From JAWMQL01 sp033283165 (GTDB lineage: Bacteria > Pseudomonadota > Gammaproteobacteria > Pseudomonadales > Halieaceae), in contig JAWMQL010000004.1 of the NCBI GenBank assembly GCA_033283165.1, forward strand, positions 444,514 to 508,513: DNA of 64,000 bases, given 5' to 3'. Shown here piece by piece: positions 34,842-44,918 of the stretch. Within the stretch, counting starts at the first letter, position 1, and every line of letters begins with the position of its first letter. Made by a program: the position numbers and the translations under genes. The notes below the pieces were generated by a model that did no database searches, was not told the origin of the DNA, and saw only the letters and a program-made list of their open reading frames with translations.

Positions 34842-35567
34842 ATGAGCCTGTCGGCCCCCCTGGACACCCTGCCCGGATTCCGCCGCCGCTTCCGACTGAC
34901 GCCGGCAAGCGACCGGATCTGTTGCGAGGTGGAGGATGATTACCACTGCATGAGTGTGGTGATTCACCACGATGGTGAACGCGCCATGCGGGTCGAGCCC
35001 GCCATGCGCCGCGCGCCCTGGACGACCTGCCCCGGGGCGGAGGCGGAACTGGTAACGACTTTTACCGGTACGCCCTTGGCCGGGTTTTCATCCCGGGGTG
35101 ACAAGAGCGCCAACTGTACCCACCTGTACGACCTGGCCCTGCTGGCCGCGGCCCATGCGGGCGACAGTGCCCCACTGGTCTACGACATCCTGGTGTCCGA
35201 CCCGGTCGACGGCCAACGCCGCGCGGAACTGCGCCGCGACGGGCGGTCTATACTTGATTGGACGGAGTCCGGGTTCAAAATTACCGCGCCAGAGGAACTG
35301 GCCGGCGAGGTGTTGTGGGACCTGCGCGCCTGGATCGACGCCCAGGAGCCGGACATACAGGAGGCCGCCCGCCTGTTGCGCTGGGGCAATATGCTGGCCA
35401 ACGGCCGCGTCATCCCCCTCACCGATCAGTCGGACGCCAGCCGCATGCCGCCGAATTGCTACACCTTCCAGCCCGAGCGCGCACAGCATGCGCAGCGGGT
35501 CGGTGAGATCCGGGATTTCGGACCGGGGCAGGCGTCGCCGTTGGCGGGCTACAAGGCTTTTGCCTGA
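34842..35567 (+). CDS. DUF2889 domain protein
   Basis: Protein of 241 residues resembling DUF2889: the CEVEDDYHCMSVVIHHDGERAM region followed by MRRAPWTTCPGAEAEL is characteristic. There is no signal peptide or membrane segment. Function is unknown; family members recur beside P450, DUF35 and thiolase-like genes in steroid and terpenoid clusters, which suggests a small accessory enzyme. ATG 34842 is 2 bp after the thiolase-like stop. Cys-rich N-terminal region (CC at about 27) is unexplained. Confidence 0.72.
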   Translation: MSLSAPLDTLPGFRRRFRLTPASDRICCEVEDDYHCMSVVIHHDGERAMRVEPAMRRAPWTTCPGAEAELVTTFTGTPLAGFSSRGDKSANCTHLYDLALLAAAHAGDSAPLVYDILVSDPVDGQRRAELRRDGRSILDWTESGFKITAPEELAGEVLWDLRAWIDAQEPDIQEAARLLRWGNMLANGRVIPLTDQSDASRMPPNCYTFQPERAQHAQRVGEIRDFGPGQASPLAGYKAFA

Positions 35568-35639
35568 GGATTTGAAAAGCGGGTGCGCCAACCGCGTACT
35601 CGAAAGACAGTTCAGCATACAACCGTGGAGGATAAGAGT

Positions 35640-36965
35640 ATGGAAATGAACGATATGGTGATCATCAGCGTGGATGATCATATTACTGAGCCGCCCGACA
35701 TGTTCGACAAACACCTGTCCAAGGAAGACCTGGCCACCGCGCCCAAGTTCGGCACCGACGAGAACGGCAAGAGCTTCTGGACCTACCAGGGCATGTTCAT
35801 GCCCTCTGTGGGCCTCAACGCCGTGGTGGGCCGGCCGCTGGAAGAATACGGCATGGAGCCGAATTCGCTGGAGGAGATGCGCAAGGGGGTCTATAACGTG
35901 GATGCCCGCATCGACGACATGAACGTCAACGGCGTCGCGGCCTCGCTCAATTTCGGCACCTGTGTCGGCTTCGACGGCGGCCGCTTTCACAAGGCGCCGG
36001 ACAAGGACCTGTCGCTGAAGCATCTCCGCGCCTACAACGACTGGCACATCGATGAGTGGTGCGGTGCCTACCCCGGCCGTTTCATTCCCTGCGCCCTGTT
36101 GCCCACCTGGGACATGGACGCCACGGTGGAGGAAATCAGGCGCATCGCGGCGAAGGGGTGTACGGCGGTGTCGCTGAACGAGAACCCCACCAAGCAGGAA
36201 CTGCCGAGTATTCACAACGAGTACTGGAACCCCATGTGGAAGGCGATCGCCGAGCACGACATCACCATGTGCCTGCACATCGGCGCGGGCAACCCGGTGC
36301 CGCACGCCTCCATGGAAACCCCGATCGAGGCCTGGATCACGACCATGCCGCTATCCAGCTCAGTGGGTGCGGCAGATTGGCTGCACCTGCAGGCGCTGCA
36401 CGAGTACGACCTGAAAATCGCCATGTCCGAGGCCAGTATCGGCTGGGTTCCCTATTTCCTCGAACGGGCCGACTTCGCTCACTCCCGGCACAAGTACTGG
36501 ACGCACAACCACTTCGGCGGGATGCTGCCCAGTGAGCGTTTCAAGAAGCATTTCATGCTGTGTTTCATCGATGACGCCTACGGCCTGAAAAATCTCGACC
36601 AGCTGAACGAGGACATGGTGTCTTACGAGTGCGATTACCCGCACTCGGATACCCTGTGGCCGGAGTGCCCGGAACACCTGTGGGAGCAGTGCAAGCACCT
36701 GACCGACGAGCAGATCGACAAGGTCACCCACAAGAACGCCATTAACTGGTTCAACTTCGACATGTTTTCGCACATCAAGCGCGAGGACCTCACGGTGGGT
36801 GCGCTGCGCGCCAAGGCCGCGGCGGACGGTGTGGATACCACCCCGGTTTCCATGAGCGGAGAAAGGCCGCTGGCGGAGGGCGAGGCAACGCGCCGCATTG
36901 TGTCCGGTGACCTGATGAAGATGTTTGCCCATCACGCCCAGGAAGGGGAAAAGAAGGCCAGCTGA
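35640..36965 (+). CDS. Amidohydrolase-2 family metal-dependent hydrolase
   Basis: TIM-barrel hydrolase/decarboxylase of 441 residues. The metal site begins with VDDHITEPPDMF and continues with the His of MCLHIGAG and the Asp/His of CDYPHSDTLWP. ACMSD-like members catalyse hydrolysis or decarboxylation; related proteins are widespread in catabolic islands of unknown substrate. GGAGG precedes ATG 35640. A near twin is encoded at 43575-44918, aligning almost without gaps. A 29-bp palindrome follows the stop by 3 bp. Confidence 0.9.
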   Translation: MEMNDMVIISVDDHITEPPDMFDKHLSKEDLATAPKFGTDENGKSFWTYQGMFMPSVGLNAVVGRPLEEYGMEPNSLEEMRKGVYNVDARIDDMNVNGVAASLNFGTCVGFDGGRFHKAPDKDLSLKHLRAYNDWHIDEWCGAYPGRFIPCALLPTWDMDATVEEIRRIAAKGCTAVSLNENPTKQELPSIHNEYWNPMWKAIAEHDITMCLHIGAGNPVPHASMETPIEAWITTMPLSSSVGAADWLHLQALHEYDLKIAMSEASIGWVPYFLERADFAHSRHKYWTHNHFGGMLPSERFKKHFMLCFIDDAYGLKNLDQLNEDMVSYECDYPHSDTLWPECPEHLWEQCKHLTDEQIDKVTHKNAINWFNFDMFSHIKREDLTVGALRAKAAADGVDTTPVSMSGERPLAEGEATRRIVSGDLMKMFAHHAQEGEKKAS

Positions 36966-36968
36966 CCT

Positions 36969-37029
36969 ATTTCGGGGACAGTTTACTTAATTCCGGCTTT
37001 GCCGGAATTAAGTAAACTGTCCCCGAAAT
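36969..37029. repeat. 29-bp perfect palindrome, same family as 25944-25997
   Basis: Arms 36969-36997 and 37001-37029 are exact reverse complements around a TTT loop. The outer core GGGGACAGTTTACTTAATTCC differs by one base from that in the palindrome at 25944. It starts 3 bp after the amidohydrolase stop and would form a very stable hairpin, so it may terminate or protect that transcript. It is probably a REP-type mobile hairpin. Confidence 0.72.
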
Positions 37030-37031
37030 TT

Positions 37032-37046
37032 GCACTGTCCCCGAAT
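37032..37046. repeat. Partial third copy of the palindrome arm
   Basis: The sequence CACTGTCCCCGAATG repeats the outer end of the adjacent palindrome's right arm (CTGTCCCCGAA), without a matching left arm. It looks like a remnant of a second, tandem insertion. Confidence 0.45.
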
Positions 37047-37181
37047 GTTGCTCCCTATCAGCGTTTTCATTCGAGGGATTGAATGGGGTCTTGCCCCACC
37101 CGACACGAGCGTGTGTAATGGCGCTGCTGTTGGGGTTTATTTTAATACGGATAACTACGATCCTTACCGGAGGTGCATACC

Positions 37182-39783
37182 ATGCGCAAACCCAGCCTGC
37201 CGTTCCGCAAGAAACTGCTGACCAGCGCCATCCTCGGCGCCATCGCCGCCCAGGGCGCGGCCGCCCAGGACAGCCCGGAACAACAACTGGAGGAAGTCCT
37301 GGTCACCGGCACCCTGATCCGCGGGGTGGAGGCCGTCGGCTCCCCGACCATCGGCTAACCACCAACGAGATCCTCGCCACCGTGCCCCAGGTATCCAACT
37401 ATTTCAATCAGCGCCCGGAACAGGACCCGCGCGGCGCTGACCGCCTGCAGGTCAACCGGCCCAGCCTGCGCCCCCTGCCCGGTATCAACTCCGCCACTGG
37501 CGCCACCACCCTGGTACAGATTGACGGCCACCGCCTGGCACCGGTGGGGACCGACCAGTCCTCCCTGGACCCGGACGTCATTCCCGGGCTGGTGCTCGAC
37601 CGGGTGGAGATGGTTACGGATGGTGGCTCCTTCCTGTACGGCGCGGACGCCGTGGGCGGGGTGATCAACTTCGTTACCAAGGAGAGCTTTGACGGGCTGC
37701 AGGTGGACATCGGTTACGACACCGGCGACGACTACGACGGCTGGCAGGCCTCGCTCATTGCCGGCACCGACTGGGACGGCGGCTCGGGCTATATCGCCCT
37801 GGCCACCACCGATCGCGACGCGGTATTGCTCGAAGACCGGGACTGGGCACTGCAGGGCAGCTGGGACGAGCTGGGCACCGAACTATCCCCTTCCGGCACG
37901 GAGTGCATCACTCCGGTCGGCGCCATCTCCACCTGGTTCTGGTACGGCAGTGGCTGGACCACCGACCCGAGGGCCCCCGGGGCCGGAGTGACCCCGGTGG
38001 GTGACCCCTGTGATATCGATGCCCAGAGCGCCCTGATACCGGAACAGCAGCGGGATAATTTTTACGGCGGGATCACTCAGGAGCTCGGCGACCGCATGTC
38101 GTTCAAGGCCAAGACTATTACATGAACCGCGAGACCACCTACCGCAGCTACCCGGAGGGCGAAACGATCAGCGAGCCGGGCCCCGATCAGCTCGGCCTGG
38201 TGGGCGAGTTCGTCGGTGAGCTGTACGAAACCGCAGCGGTGGGTTTTTCCTACGGCGCTCATCCCGCCTACCGCCACCGCGACCTGGAGATCGATATCGA
38301 GACCTGGGGCATCACCCCGGAGTTGGCCATTGATCTGGGCAACAGCTGGCAGTTGCGCAATACCCTGCACTACGGCAAGTCCGACAACAGGGTCGACCAG
38401 CCCCAGTCCAACCGGGACAGGCTGCTCGGCTATGTAGAGAGCGGCCAACTTGACCCGCTGGACGTAGCTTCCGCCGACGCCGCGGTGATCCAGGATATCC
38501 TGAACTGGGTGCGGCTGGATGACGTGGAGCAGGAGATGTTCTTTTTTCGCTCCATTGCCGACGGCGAGCTGTTCGAGCTGCCCGCGGGTACCCTGCGCGC
38601 GGCGCTCGGCATCGAGTACACCAAGGATAAGGCGGAAAAGCGCAACGGTGACGTGAGCCGGGACGCCACTGGCACTCTGGAACGGAAAAAAGACGACCGC
38701 GACATCAAGTCGGTGTTTGCCGAATTGTCCGTGCCCGTGTTCGAGTCCCTGGCCCTGTCCCTGTCGGCCCGCTATGACGATTACAGCGATTTCGGCGACA
38801 CCACCAATCCCAACATCGGTTTCGACTGGAACCCGACGGACTGGCTGACGGTGTTCGGCAAGTGGGGCGAATCCTTCAATGCGCCCACCGTGCTGGATCG
38901 GATTGCTACCAGCCAGGGCACCTACTTTCCCAATACCGCGTCCATCGTGCCCGATCCCAACGGCGAGCGGACCAACCCCAATCGCGACGACGTGCTGTTG
39001 CTGGAGGGCGCAGGTGGCACCCTCCAACCGCAGACCGCCGAGACCTGGGGTCTGGGTTTCGAGGTGCGGCCACTGGAGGGCCTGAAGGCCAATCTGTATT
39101 ACTACGAGATCGATTTCGAGGAACTGCTCGGCGCCCCCAATCCCCAGAGCGCGGAGGCGGTTCTGCTCAACCCCGAGAAATTCATCTTTGAACCAACCCA
39201 GGCCGAGTGGGACGCTTTCCTGGCCCAGATTGACAACGGCGACCAGTTCGCCGATCTCGACCCCAACCAGGTGGGCATTATCGTCGACCGGCGCACGGCG
39301 AACACAGACCGGGCGGAGCTCCGGGGTATCGACTTCGGTATCCGCTATGATCACAGCACGAACTTCGGCTACTGGAGTTACGGCCTATCCGGCAACTACT
39401 CGACCGAGTTTGACCTGTTTCAGGGCGCGAATGTGACGGACCAGTTGGAGTTCAACCCGGACCTGTTCGTCTCCGCTGATATTGGCTGGAGTGGAGACAA
39501 TACGCGTGCGCGACTGACCTTCCGCTACACCGACGGCTACGACGCCAACCCCAGCCAGGCGGTCAACCAGCGCAAGGTGGACGACTTCCTCACGACCAAC
39601 CTGTTGGTCGGTTATGACTTCTCCGGCTCCGGAATCACCGAGGGTTTATCCCTGCGCTTCAATGTGGACAACCTGTTTGACGAGGAGCCGCCGGAGCTGC
39701 GCACCCAGCAGAGCATCAACTACTCGCGGACCGGTTACAGCCTGGGAAGGATCTACAAGTTCGGCCTTAGCAAGAAGTTCTGA
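37182..39783 (+). pseudogene. TonB-dependent receptor broken by two frameshifts
   Basis: The reading frame begins at ATG 37182 behind GGAGG with a signal peptide and TonB box (EEVLVTGTLI), then hits a stop at about 37358. The plug continues in a second frame (LTTNEILATVPQ to about 38112), which in turn meets a stop near 38125, and the barrel continues in the third frame to 39783, ending in LSKKF. Both junctions fit loss of one base; the second restores KAKDYYMNRETT if a G is added near 38113. At the first, the plug also seems a dozen residues short, so a small deletion is possible. Either a real pseudogene or sequencing errors. Confidence 0.82.
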
Positions 39784-39833
39784 TTGAATTCCGGGACAGC
39801 AATTTTAAGGGATGCCAAGCGGAGAGGGATCAT

Positions 39834-40388
39834 ATGAGTATTGAAGACGAATTTGAACAACTCAAAGCCAGGGTGGAACAAATTGAGGATCGGCAAGCCA
39901 TTCGCGACTGCATACAGCGAGAGTGTCGTGCCCGCGACCGCCAGGATGAGCAGCAGATCGCGAGCTGCTGGTGGGAGGACGGCAGGGATGAACACGGTCC
40001 GGTAATTACTGATGCCCCTGACTACCCTGAGCGAGCCAACGCCGGGCACAGGTCGCTATTCAATATGACCAGTCACAACATAACGAACCACCTGTGTGAG
40101 ATTGACGGTAATACCGCCTACTGCGAGTCCTACGTCATCGGCGGCCTGTTCTGGCTCGATAACGAGAGAACGACGATCGCCTTCGGCCGCTACCTTGACC
40201 AGTTGGAAAAGCGCAATGGTGAATGGCGCCTCCTTACACGTCGCTGCACGATCGAGATGAGCAGCGACACGGATGGCAGGTGGGTTCACTCGGAGAACGT
40301 CAGGGGCTTTTTGAAAGGCCTCTGGGATGGCAACGACCCATCTTATGAACGACCCATCGTCGCGAAAGTGGACGGTGTGCGTTGGTAG
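39834..40388 (+). CDS. SnoaL-like (NTF2-fold) protein
   Basis: Protein of 184 residues with the SnoaL_4-type pattern: an N-terminal helix FEQLKARVEQIEDRQAIRDCIQRECRARDRQD, then SHNITNHLCEIDGNTAYCESYVIG and GRYLDQLEKRNGEWRLLTRRC. These cone-shaped barrels are often bile-acid dehydratases (BaiE type), steroid isomerases or ring-cleavage helpers. The helix has a paired Asp-Arg region typical of the dehydratase-like group, but no clear catalytic residues can be assigned. GGAGAGG precedes ATG. First gene after the broken receptor, and where codon use begins to change. Confidence 0.8.
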   Translation: MSIEDEFEQLKARVEQIEDRQAIRDCIQRECRARDRQDEQQIASCWWEDGRDEHGPVITDAPDYPERANAGHRSLFNMTSHNITNHLCEIDGNTAYCESYVIGGLFWLDNERTTIAFGRYLDQLEKRNGEWRLLTRRCTIEMSSDTDGRWVHSENVRGFLKGLWDGNDPSYERPIVAKVDGVRW

Positions 40389-40436
40389 CAGCGCTGCTAC
40401 CACACACCAGATCAGTCACTACAGGAGAATAAAGCC

Positions 40437-40817
40437 ATGTTCAGCCATATCGTACTCGGCGCGGATGACATCCCAGTCGCAAAAAAGTTTTATGATGCAG
40501 TTCTGGCCCCGCTGGGCCATGGGCCAGGCATGGAGACGCCAGACGGCTCCAGGGTGATTTATCACGCTGAAAGCGGCATCCTGATGATTACGCATCCCTA
40601 CAATGGTGAACCGGCCAGTCACGCCAATGGCGGCACGGTGGGTTTTGCGGCCCCTTCGGCCGAAGCAGTGGACGCGTTCCACGCTGCAGGCATGTCTGCG
40701 GGAGGACTCGACGAGGGTGGCCCGGGCCCCCGTGAGGCAATTCCTGGCAGTTATGCCGCCTATCTGCGCGACCCCACGGGAAACAAGCTGGTTGCCTGGT
40801 GTGTGAAAGCGCAGTAG
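40437..40817 (+). CDS. VOC family protein (glyoxalase-like)
   Basis: Single-domain VOC protein of 126 residues: opening FSHIVLGADDIPVAKKFYDAVL carries the first His, and the closing AAYLRDPTGNKLVAWC lacks the usual metal-binding Glu (Val-Ala-Trp). Metal binding is therefore incomplete or shared across a dimer. Function unknown. AGGAGAA precedes the ATG. It probably forms a unit with the SnoaL-like gene 48 bp upstream. Confidence 0.82.
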   Translation: MFSHIVLGADDIPVAKKFYDAVLAPLGHGPGMETPDGSRVIYHAESGILMITHPYNGEPASHANGGTVGFAAPSAEAVDAFHAAGMSAGGLDEGGPGPREAIPGSYAAYLRDPTGNKLVAWCVKAQ

Positions 40818-40838
40818 CGCGAACCGGCCGCAGTGGCC

Positions 40839-43274
40839 TCAGGGCGCATCAACGCCGAAATTATAACGGACCCGCATGCCAAACATGCGGGGCAAGCCGA
40901 CCTGAGCCACTTCTAAGCCATTGTTCCAGTTGCCGGTAAGGTAGGTGATGTACTCCTCGTCGGTCAAATTGGTCCCGAACAGTGAAAAATCAAAATGACT
41001 GCCTAAAACCCTCTCCCAGTTGAAGTTCGCATTCCACAGTTCTCGATCAGGCAGGACTGAATATATTGAGACCTCCTTCGCAACAGCCTGTTGCTCATCG
41101 GTGTACAGGTAAGTCAGTGACAGTGTAATGTCGCCCAGCTCCGCCGCAACCGGCACGCGGAAGGTCCCGGTCAATGCAAGTTCGTTCTCGGGCGCGTAGG
41201 ACAATGGTTCGCCTTCCGCGGTGGTGGTGTTCAGCGTCGCCAGCACATTGGGTATATCCGGTGGGAACGGCGGCAACACCAGTTTATCGACCTCGGTATC
41301 GAGGTAAGCGTAGCTGGCGTTCAGTAAAAAATTCTCGTGTAGTCGCAGGACGGTCTCAACCTCAATACCCCACAGGGTCGACGCGCCGGCGTTGATGACT
41401 GCGGTCGTACCCGTTCCTGTCGGTTTAAAGTAGCCGTACTGTATCTGCTGATTGGTGAAATCGTTATAAAAAGCCGCCACGTTAAAGGTGCCGGCTACAT
41501 TTCCGCTGAAAGAGAATTTTGAGCCAATTTCATAGGTGTCGACCTCCTCCGGTTCGTGTACGTCCAGTCCCGTTAAGCCGCCAAGATTGATACTTCCCTG
41601 ACGATAGCCCCGCGCATACTTGGCATACAGCAGGACTTCATCCGTCGGTGTGTAATCCAGGCCCAGGAGCCACGTAGGCTCCTCGCTGTGCTGACTGGGG
41701 AACCGGTTGTCGACAATCGTTCGGGATGGATCGATTCCTGAATATTGCTGCGCGGGCAAAGTATCAAAATAATAATAGCGATCGCGTGAATAGCCATCTG
41801 TGTCGTCGTCCGTGTAGCGGATGCCGGCCGTTGCGCTGAGTATAGAGCTGAATCTCCAGGTGCCCTGGGCATAAACGGCCTGGTTAGTGTACTCGACACC
41901 CCCGGGAGTGCTTTGCAGGGCACCAAAGGATGGCGCCAGCAGGTTGTTACAGCGGAAGTCTTCGGGATTATTCGAGTTGATGGTCGATTGGATGCAGGAG
42001 ACGAAAGTCGGCGATTGCGCGCCGTAGTCATCGACGGGTTCACTTTTTTCGTAGTAAAGACCGGCCTGCCACTCGAGCTTGTCGTCGATGCTGTTGCCCT
42101 GGACCTGGAGTTCCCAGACATAGCTCCTCTGATCGGTGGTATTGAAGCTGTTGTTGAGGCCTACCTGCTGAAAGATCAGCTGGTCGGTCACTGCGGCACC
42201 GGTTGGATACTGCCAGTTGGTCCCATATATCGAACTTCTCTGACGGGTCTCCAGTTCGGCGTAGGACAAGATGTTCTTGACGGTGAGTGTGTCGTTAATA
42301 TCCCAGGTGGTAGTATTGATGAGTTGCCACTGTTCCTGCTCATTGACCGGTTTCGGAACAAAATTGTAGACGTCGTAGATATCATCGTTCCCCCCCGCTA
42401 TCCTTTCCGCCAGATCGGCCGCACAGAAATTTCCCAGTAGGCCAGCCTCCGGATTGCAATCGATAAGCGAGGTCGGATAGCCGTTGTTCTCGGATTCAAA
42501 CCAGCGCAGGATGGTGTAATTTTCAAGTGAAGGAGAAAAGTCGATTACGGCGCTGGCGCGCAGGGCGGTATAGTCCAGATCGGCGAACTTGTCAGGACCG
42601 ATTCCCGAAATATTGTCCAGATAGCCGTCGCGCTCCTGGTGATCCAGGCCCAGGCGCAGGCGGATCTTCCCTGATACAGGGATATTCAGGACACCCTGTG
42701 CCCGCCACATATCGTAGTTACCAGACGAACCTCCAAGATATCCTTCCAACTGATCTGTTGGGCGCTGCGGCGTCAGCAGGACTGCACCCCCGGTAGTATT
42801 CCGTCCGAACAGAGTACCCTGCGGTCCCTTCAGAACCTGCACATTCTGCAAGTCGAAGAAGTCACCGGGACCAGCGCCGTCCCCGGACTGTTGCGAGTTC
42901 GCTCCACGCGGGGCAATGACTTCCGCGAAGTAGACGCCAACCGAGGCAGTGGTACGAAGTTCCTGGGAGAAGCCGCGGATGGCAAAGGTTGTATTGTCAG
43001 CGCCGAAGCGCGCGTTGGACTGCAGTGAAGGCGTATAGGCTGCCAGATCACCCGCATTGACGATATTGGCATCGTCCAGCTGGCGCTGATTAAACACGGT
43101 CATGGAAACAGCAACATCCTGCAGCATTTCCTCGCGACGGCGGGCGGTAACAATTACCTCTTCCAGTACTAGAGCCCCTCCCGAATCATTCAGCTGCGCC
43201 GAAGCCGGGACGCATGGAAAGCTCGCCAGGGAAGCGGAGAGGGTAATCAAGTAAAAATACTTTTGATGAGTCAT
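40839..43274 (-). CDS. TonB-dependent outer-membrane receptor
   Basis: Outer-membrane receptor of 811 residues: signal peptide (hydrophobic LITLSASLASFPCVPASAQ), TonB box LEEVIVTARRREE, plug with LKGPQGTLFGRNTTGGAVLLTP and a 22-strand-type barrel ending ...MFGMRVRYNFGVDAP, with a C-terminal Phe near the end. The C-terminal FGTNLTDEEYITYLTG is typical of the family. Likely imports the substrate of the right module. AGGAGTAG precedes the ATG. It is divergent from the second amidohydrolase across a 300-bp gap holding a family-2 site. Confidence 0.93.
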   Translation of the reverse strand: MTHQKYFYLITLSASLASFPCVPASAQLNDSGGALVLEEVIVTARRREEMLQDVAVSMTVFNQRQLDDANIVNAGDLAAYTPSLQSNARFGADNTTFAIRGFSQELRTTASVGVYFAEVIAPRGANSQQSGDGAGPGDFFDLQNVQVLKGPQGTLFGRNTTGGAVLLTPQRPTDQLEGYLGGSSGNYDMWRAQGVLNIPVSGKIRLRLGLDHQERDGYLDNISGIGPDKFADLDYTALRASAVIDFSPSLENYTILRWFESENNGYPTSLIDCNPEAGLLGNFCAADLAERIAGGNDDIYDVYNFVPKPVNEQEQWQLINTTTWDINDTLTVKNILSYAELETRQRSSIYGTNWQYPTGAAVTDQLIFQQVGLNNSFNTTDQRSYVWELQVQGNSIDDKLEWQAGLYYEKSEPVDDYGAQSPTFVSCIQSTINSNNPEDFRCNNLLAPSFGALQSTPGGVEYTNQAVYAQGTWRFSSILSATAGIRYTDDDTDGYSRDRYYYFDTLPAQQYSGIDPSRTIVDNRFPSQHSEEPTWLLGLDYTPTDEVLLYAKYARGYRQGSINLGGLTGLDVHEPEEVDTYEIGSKFSFSGNVAGTFNVAAFYNDFTNQQIQYGYFKPTGTGTTAVINAGASTLWGIEVETVLRLHENFLLNASYAYLDTEVDKLVLPPFPPDIPNVLATLNTTTAEGEPLSYAPENELALTGTFRVPVAAELGDITLSLTYLYTDEQQAVAKEVSIYSVLPDRELWNANFNWERVLGSHFDFSLFGTNLTDEEYITYLTGNWNNGLEVAQVGLPRMFGMRVRYNFGVDAP

Positions 43275-43574
43275 AGCGCTACTCCTGAATTATTATTTCC
43301 CTCGACCCCAATGCTCCACCGCGCCCGAACACGAGGCAAGAGCGAATACCTTGTCGAGTTGTGTCACGAAACTGAGGCTGCAATCACCTTCTTGACTCGC
43401 ACAGGGCGCGACGCTACCATAGTGACGAACAGATGGCAATTAACTGACCAAAAAACACCTGCGTCGGTTGCCTTTTCTACCGGAGAGGCCGGTCTCGGAT
43501 TAAGGACGAGGCTCAATGGCTGGCTGAAGTGGAGTTTGCATAATGGCAAACGGTTTTCGGATGAGGGTTGTTTT
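43275..43574. other. 300-bp divergent intergenic region
   Basis: Separates the receptor (-) from the second amidohydrolase (+). I see no convincing gene: the frame of the amidohydrolase is open through it but has no ribosome site or family similarity. It contains the promoter/operator at 43392-43430 and, next to the receptor, only its ribosome site and an A/T-rich AATAATAATT stretch. Confidence 0.6.
43392..43430 (+). promoter_or_regulatory. Sigma-70-like promoter with family-2 site (S5)
   Basis: -35 TTGACT (43392-43397), 17-bp spacer, -10 TACCAT (43415-43420) pointing at the second amidohydrolase. The -10 lies within GCTACCATAGTGACGAA (43413-43429), one of five copies of GCTA-N6-TGACGAA in the right module. 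The untranslated leader would be near 150 bases. Confidence 0.62.
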
Positions 43575-44918
43575 ATGCAAATGAACGATATGGTGATCGT
43601 CAGCGTGGATGATCACATCACGGAGCCGCCGGATATGTTCGACAGGCATCTTACCGGCAGAGATCTCGAAACAGCACCCAAGTTCGGTACTGACGAGAAC
43701 GGCAAAAGTTTCTGGACCTATCAGGGCATGTTCATGCCCTCTGTCGGCTTGAATGCTGTGGTTGGGCGACCATTGGAAGAGTACGGAATGGAGCCCAATT
43801 CGCTGGAGGAAATGCGGGAGGGTGTCTACAACGTACACGCTCGGATTGATGACATGAACGCAAATGGCGTGGCCGCGTCGTTGAATTTCGGCACCTGTGT
43901 CGGATTTGATGGCGGCAAGTTCCATGAGGCGCCGGACAAGGAACTGGCGCTGAAGCACTTGCGCGCCTACAACGACTGGCATATCAACGAGTGGTGTGGA
44001 GCTTACCCGGGGCGGTTTATCCCCTGCGCTTTACTGCCAACCTGGGATATGAATGCGACTGTCGAGGAGATCAAGCGGGTCGCTGCCATGGGGTGCAGCG
44101 CTGTGTCGCTCAACGAAAACCCCACGAAACAGGGCCTGCCAAGCATACACAATGAATACTGGAAGCCTATGTGGAGAGCCATTGCGGATGCCGATATAAC
44201 CATGTGTCTGCATATTGGTGCTGGTAACCCGGTACCTCACGCATCGATGGAAACACCGATTGAAGCCTGGATTACGACCATGCCGCTATCCAGTGCAGTA
44301 GGGGCTGCGGATTGGCTGCACCTGGATGCGCTACATGAATGCAATCTGAAAGTGGCGCTTTCCGAGGCCAGTATAGGTTGGATCCCCTATTTCATGGAGC
44401 GTGCAGACTTTTCTCATTCACGGCACAAGTATTGGACGCACAATCATTTCAATGGCCTGAAGCCCAGTGAGCGATTCAAGAAACATTTCATGCTGTGCTT
44501 TATAGATGACGCCTATGGCTTGCGGAACCTGGATCAACTCGATGAGAATATGGTTGCCTACGAATGTGACTACCCGCATTCCGATACGTTGTGGCCAGAG
44601 TGCCCTGAGCATTTGTGGGAGCAGATCAACCACCTGAGCGATGATCAGATCGACAAGGTCACTCATCGCAATGCGATGCGCTGGTTCAGGTTCGAGCCGT
44701 TCAAACAGGCGGATAAATCCGAACTCACGGTGGGAGCATTACGCGCTAAAGCTGCTGCGGACGGCGTCGACACCGCAACAAAGTCGTTGGGAGGAGAGCG
44801 TCCGTTGGCCGAAGGTGAGGTGCAACGCCGGATTACCTCGGGGGACCTTGCCATGATGTTTGCCCGGCATGGACAAGCTGATGAGAAATCCAGGTCCAAA
44901 TGGGGTATGACTGAGTAA
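43575..44918 (+). CDS. Amidohydrolase-2 family protein, second copy
   Basis: Protein of 447 residues, almost collinear with that from 35640 (same VDDHITEPPDMF, CLHIGAGN and CDYPHSDTLWP segments), with a slightly longer C-terminus. Start ATG 43575 corresponds to that of the first copy (MQMNDM versus MEMNDM). Codon choice differs clearly: A/T-ending codons are common here and rare in the first copy, so this is not a recent duplication but two diverged homologues. It probably heads a transcript with the TetR and SMP-30 genes. Confidence 0.9.
   Translation: MQMNDMVIVSVDDHITEPPDMFDRHLTGRDLETAPKFGTDENGKSFWTYQGMFMPSVGLNAVVGRPLEEYGMEPNSLEEMREGVYNVHARIDDMNANGVAASLNFGTCVGFDGGKFHEAPDKELALKHLRAYNDWHINEWCGAYPGRFIPCALLPTWDMNATVEEIKRVAAMGCSAVSLNENPTKQGLPSIHNEYWKPMWRAIADADITMCLHIGAGNPVPHASMETPIEAWITTMPLSSAVGAADWLHLDALHECNLKVALSEASIGWIPYFMERADFSHSRHKYWTHNHFNGLKPSERFKKHFMLCFIDDAYGLRNLDQLDENMVAYECDYPHSDTLWPECPEHLWEQINHLSDDQIDKVTHRNAMRWFRFEPFKQADKSELTVGALRAKAAADGVDTATKSLGGERPLAEGEVQRRITSGDLAMMFARHGQADEKSRSKWGMTE

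Noticed and set aside
43263..43574. 104-residue N-terminal extension of the second amidohydrolase
   Set aside because: The first copy has no counterpart, and the stretch holds a promoter and operator instead.
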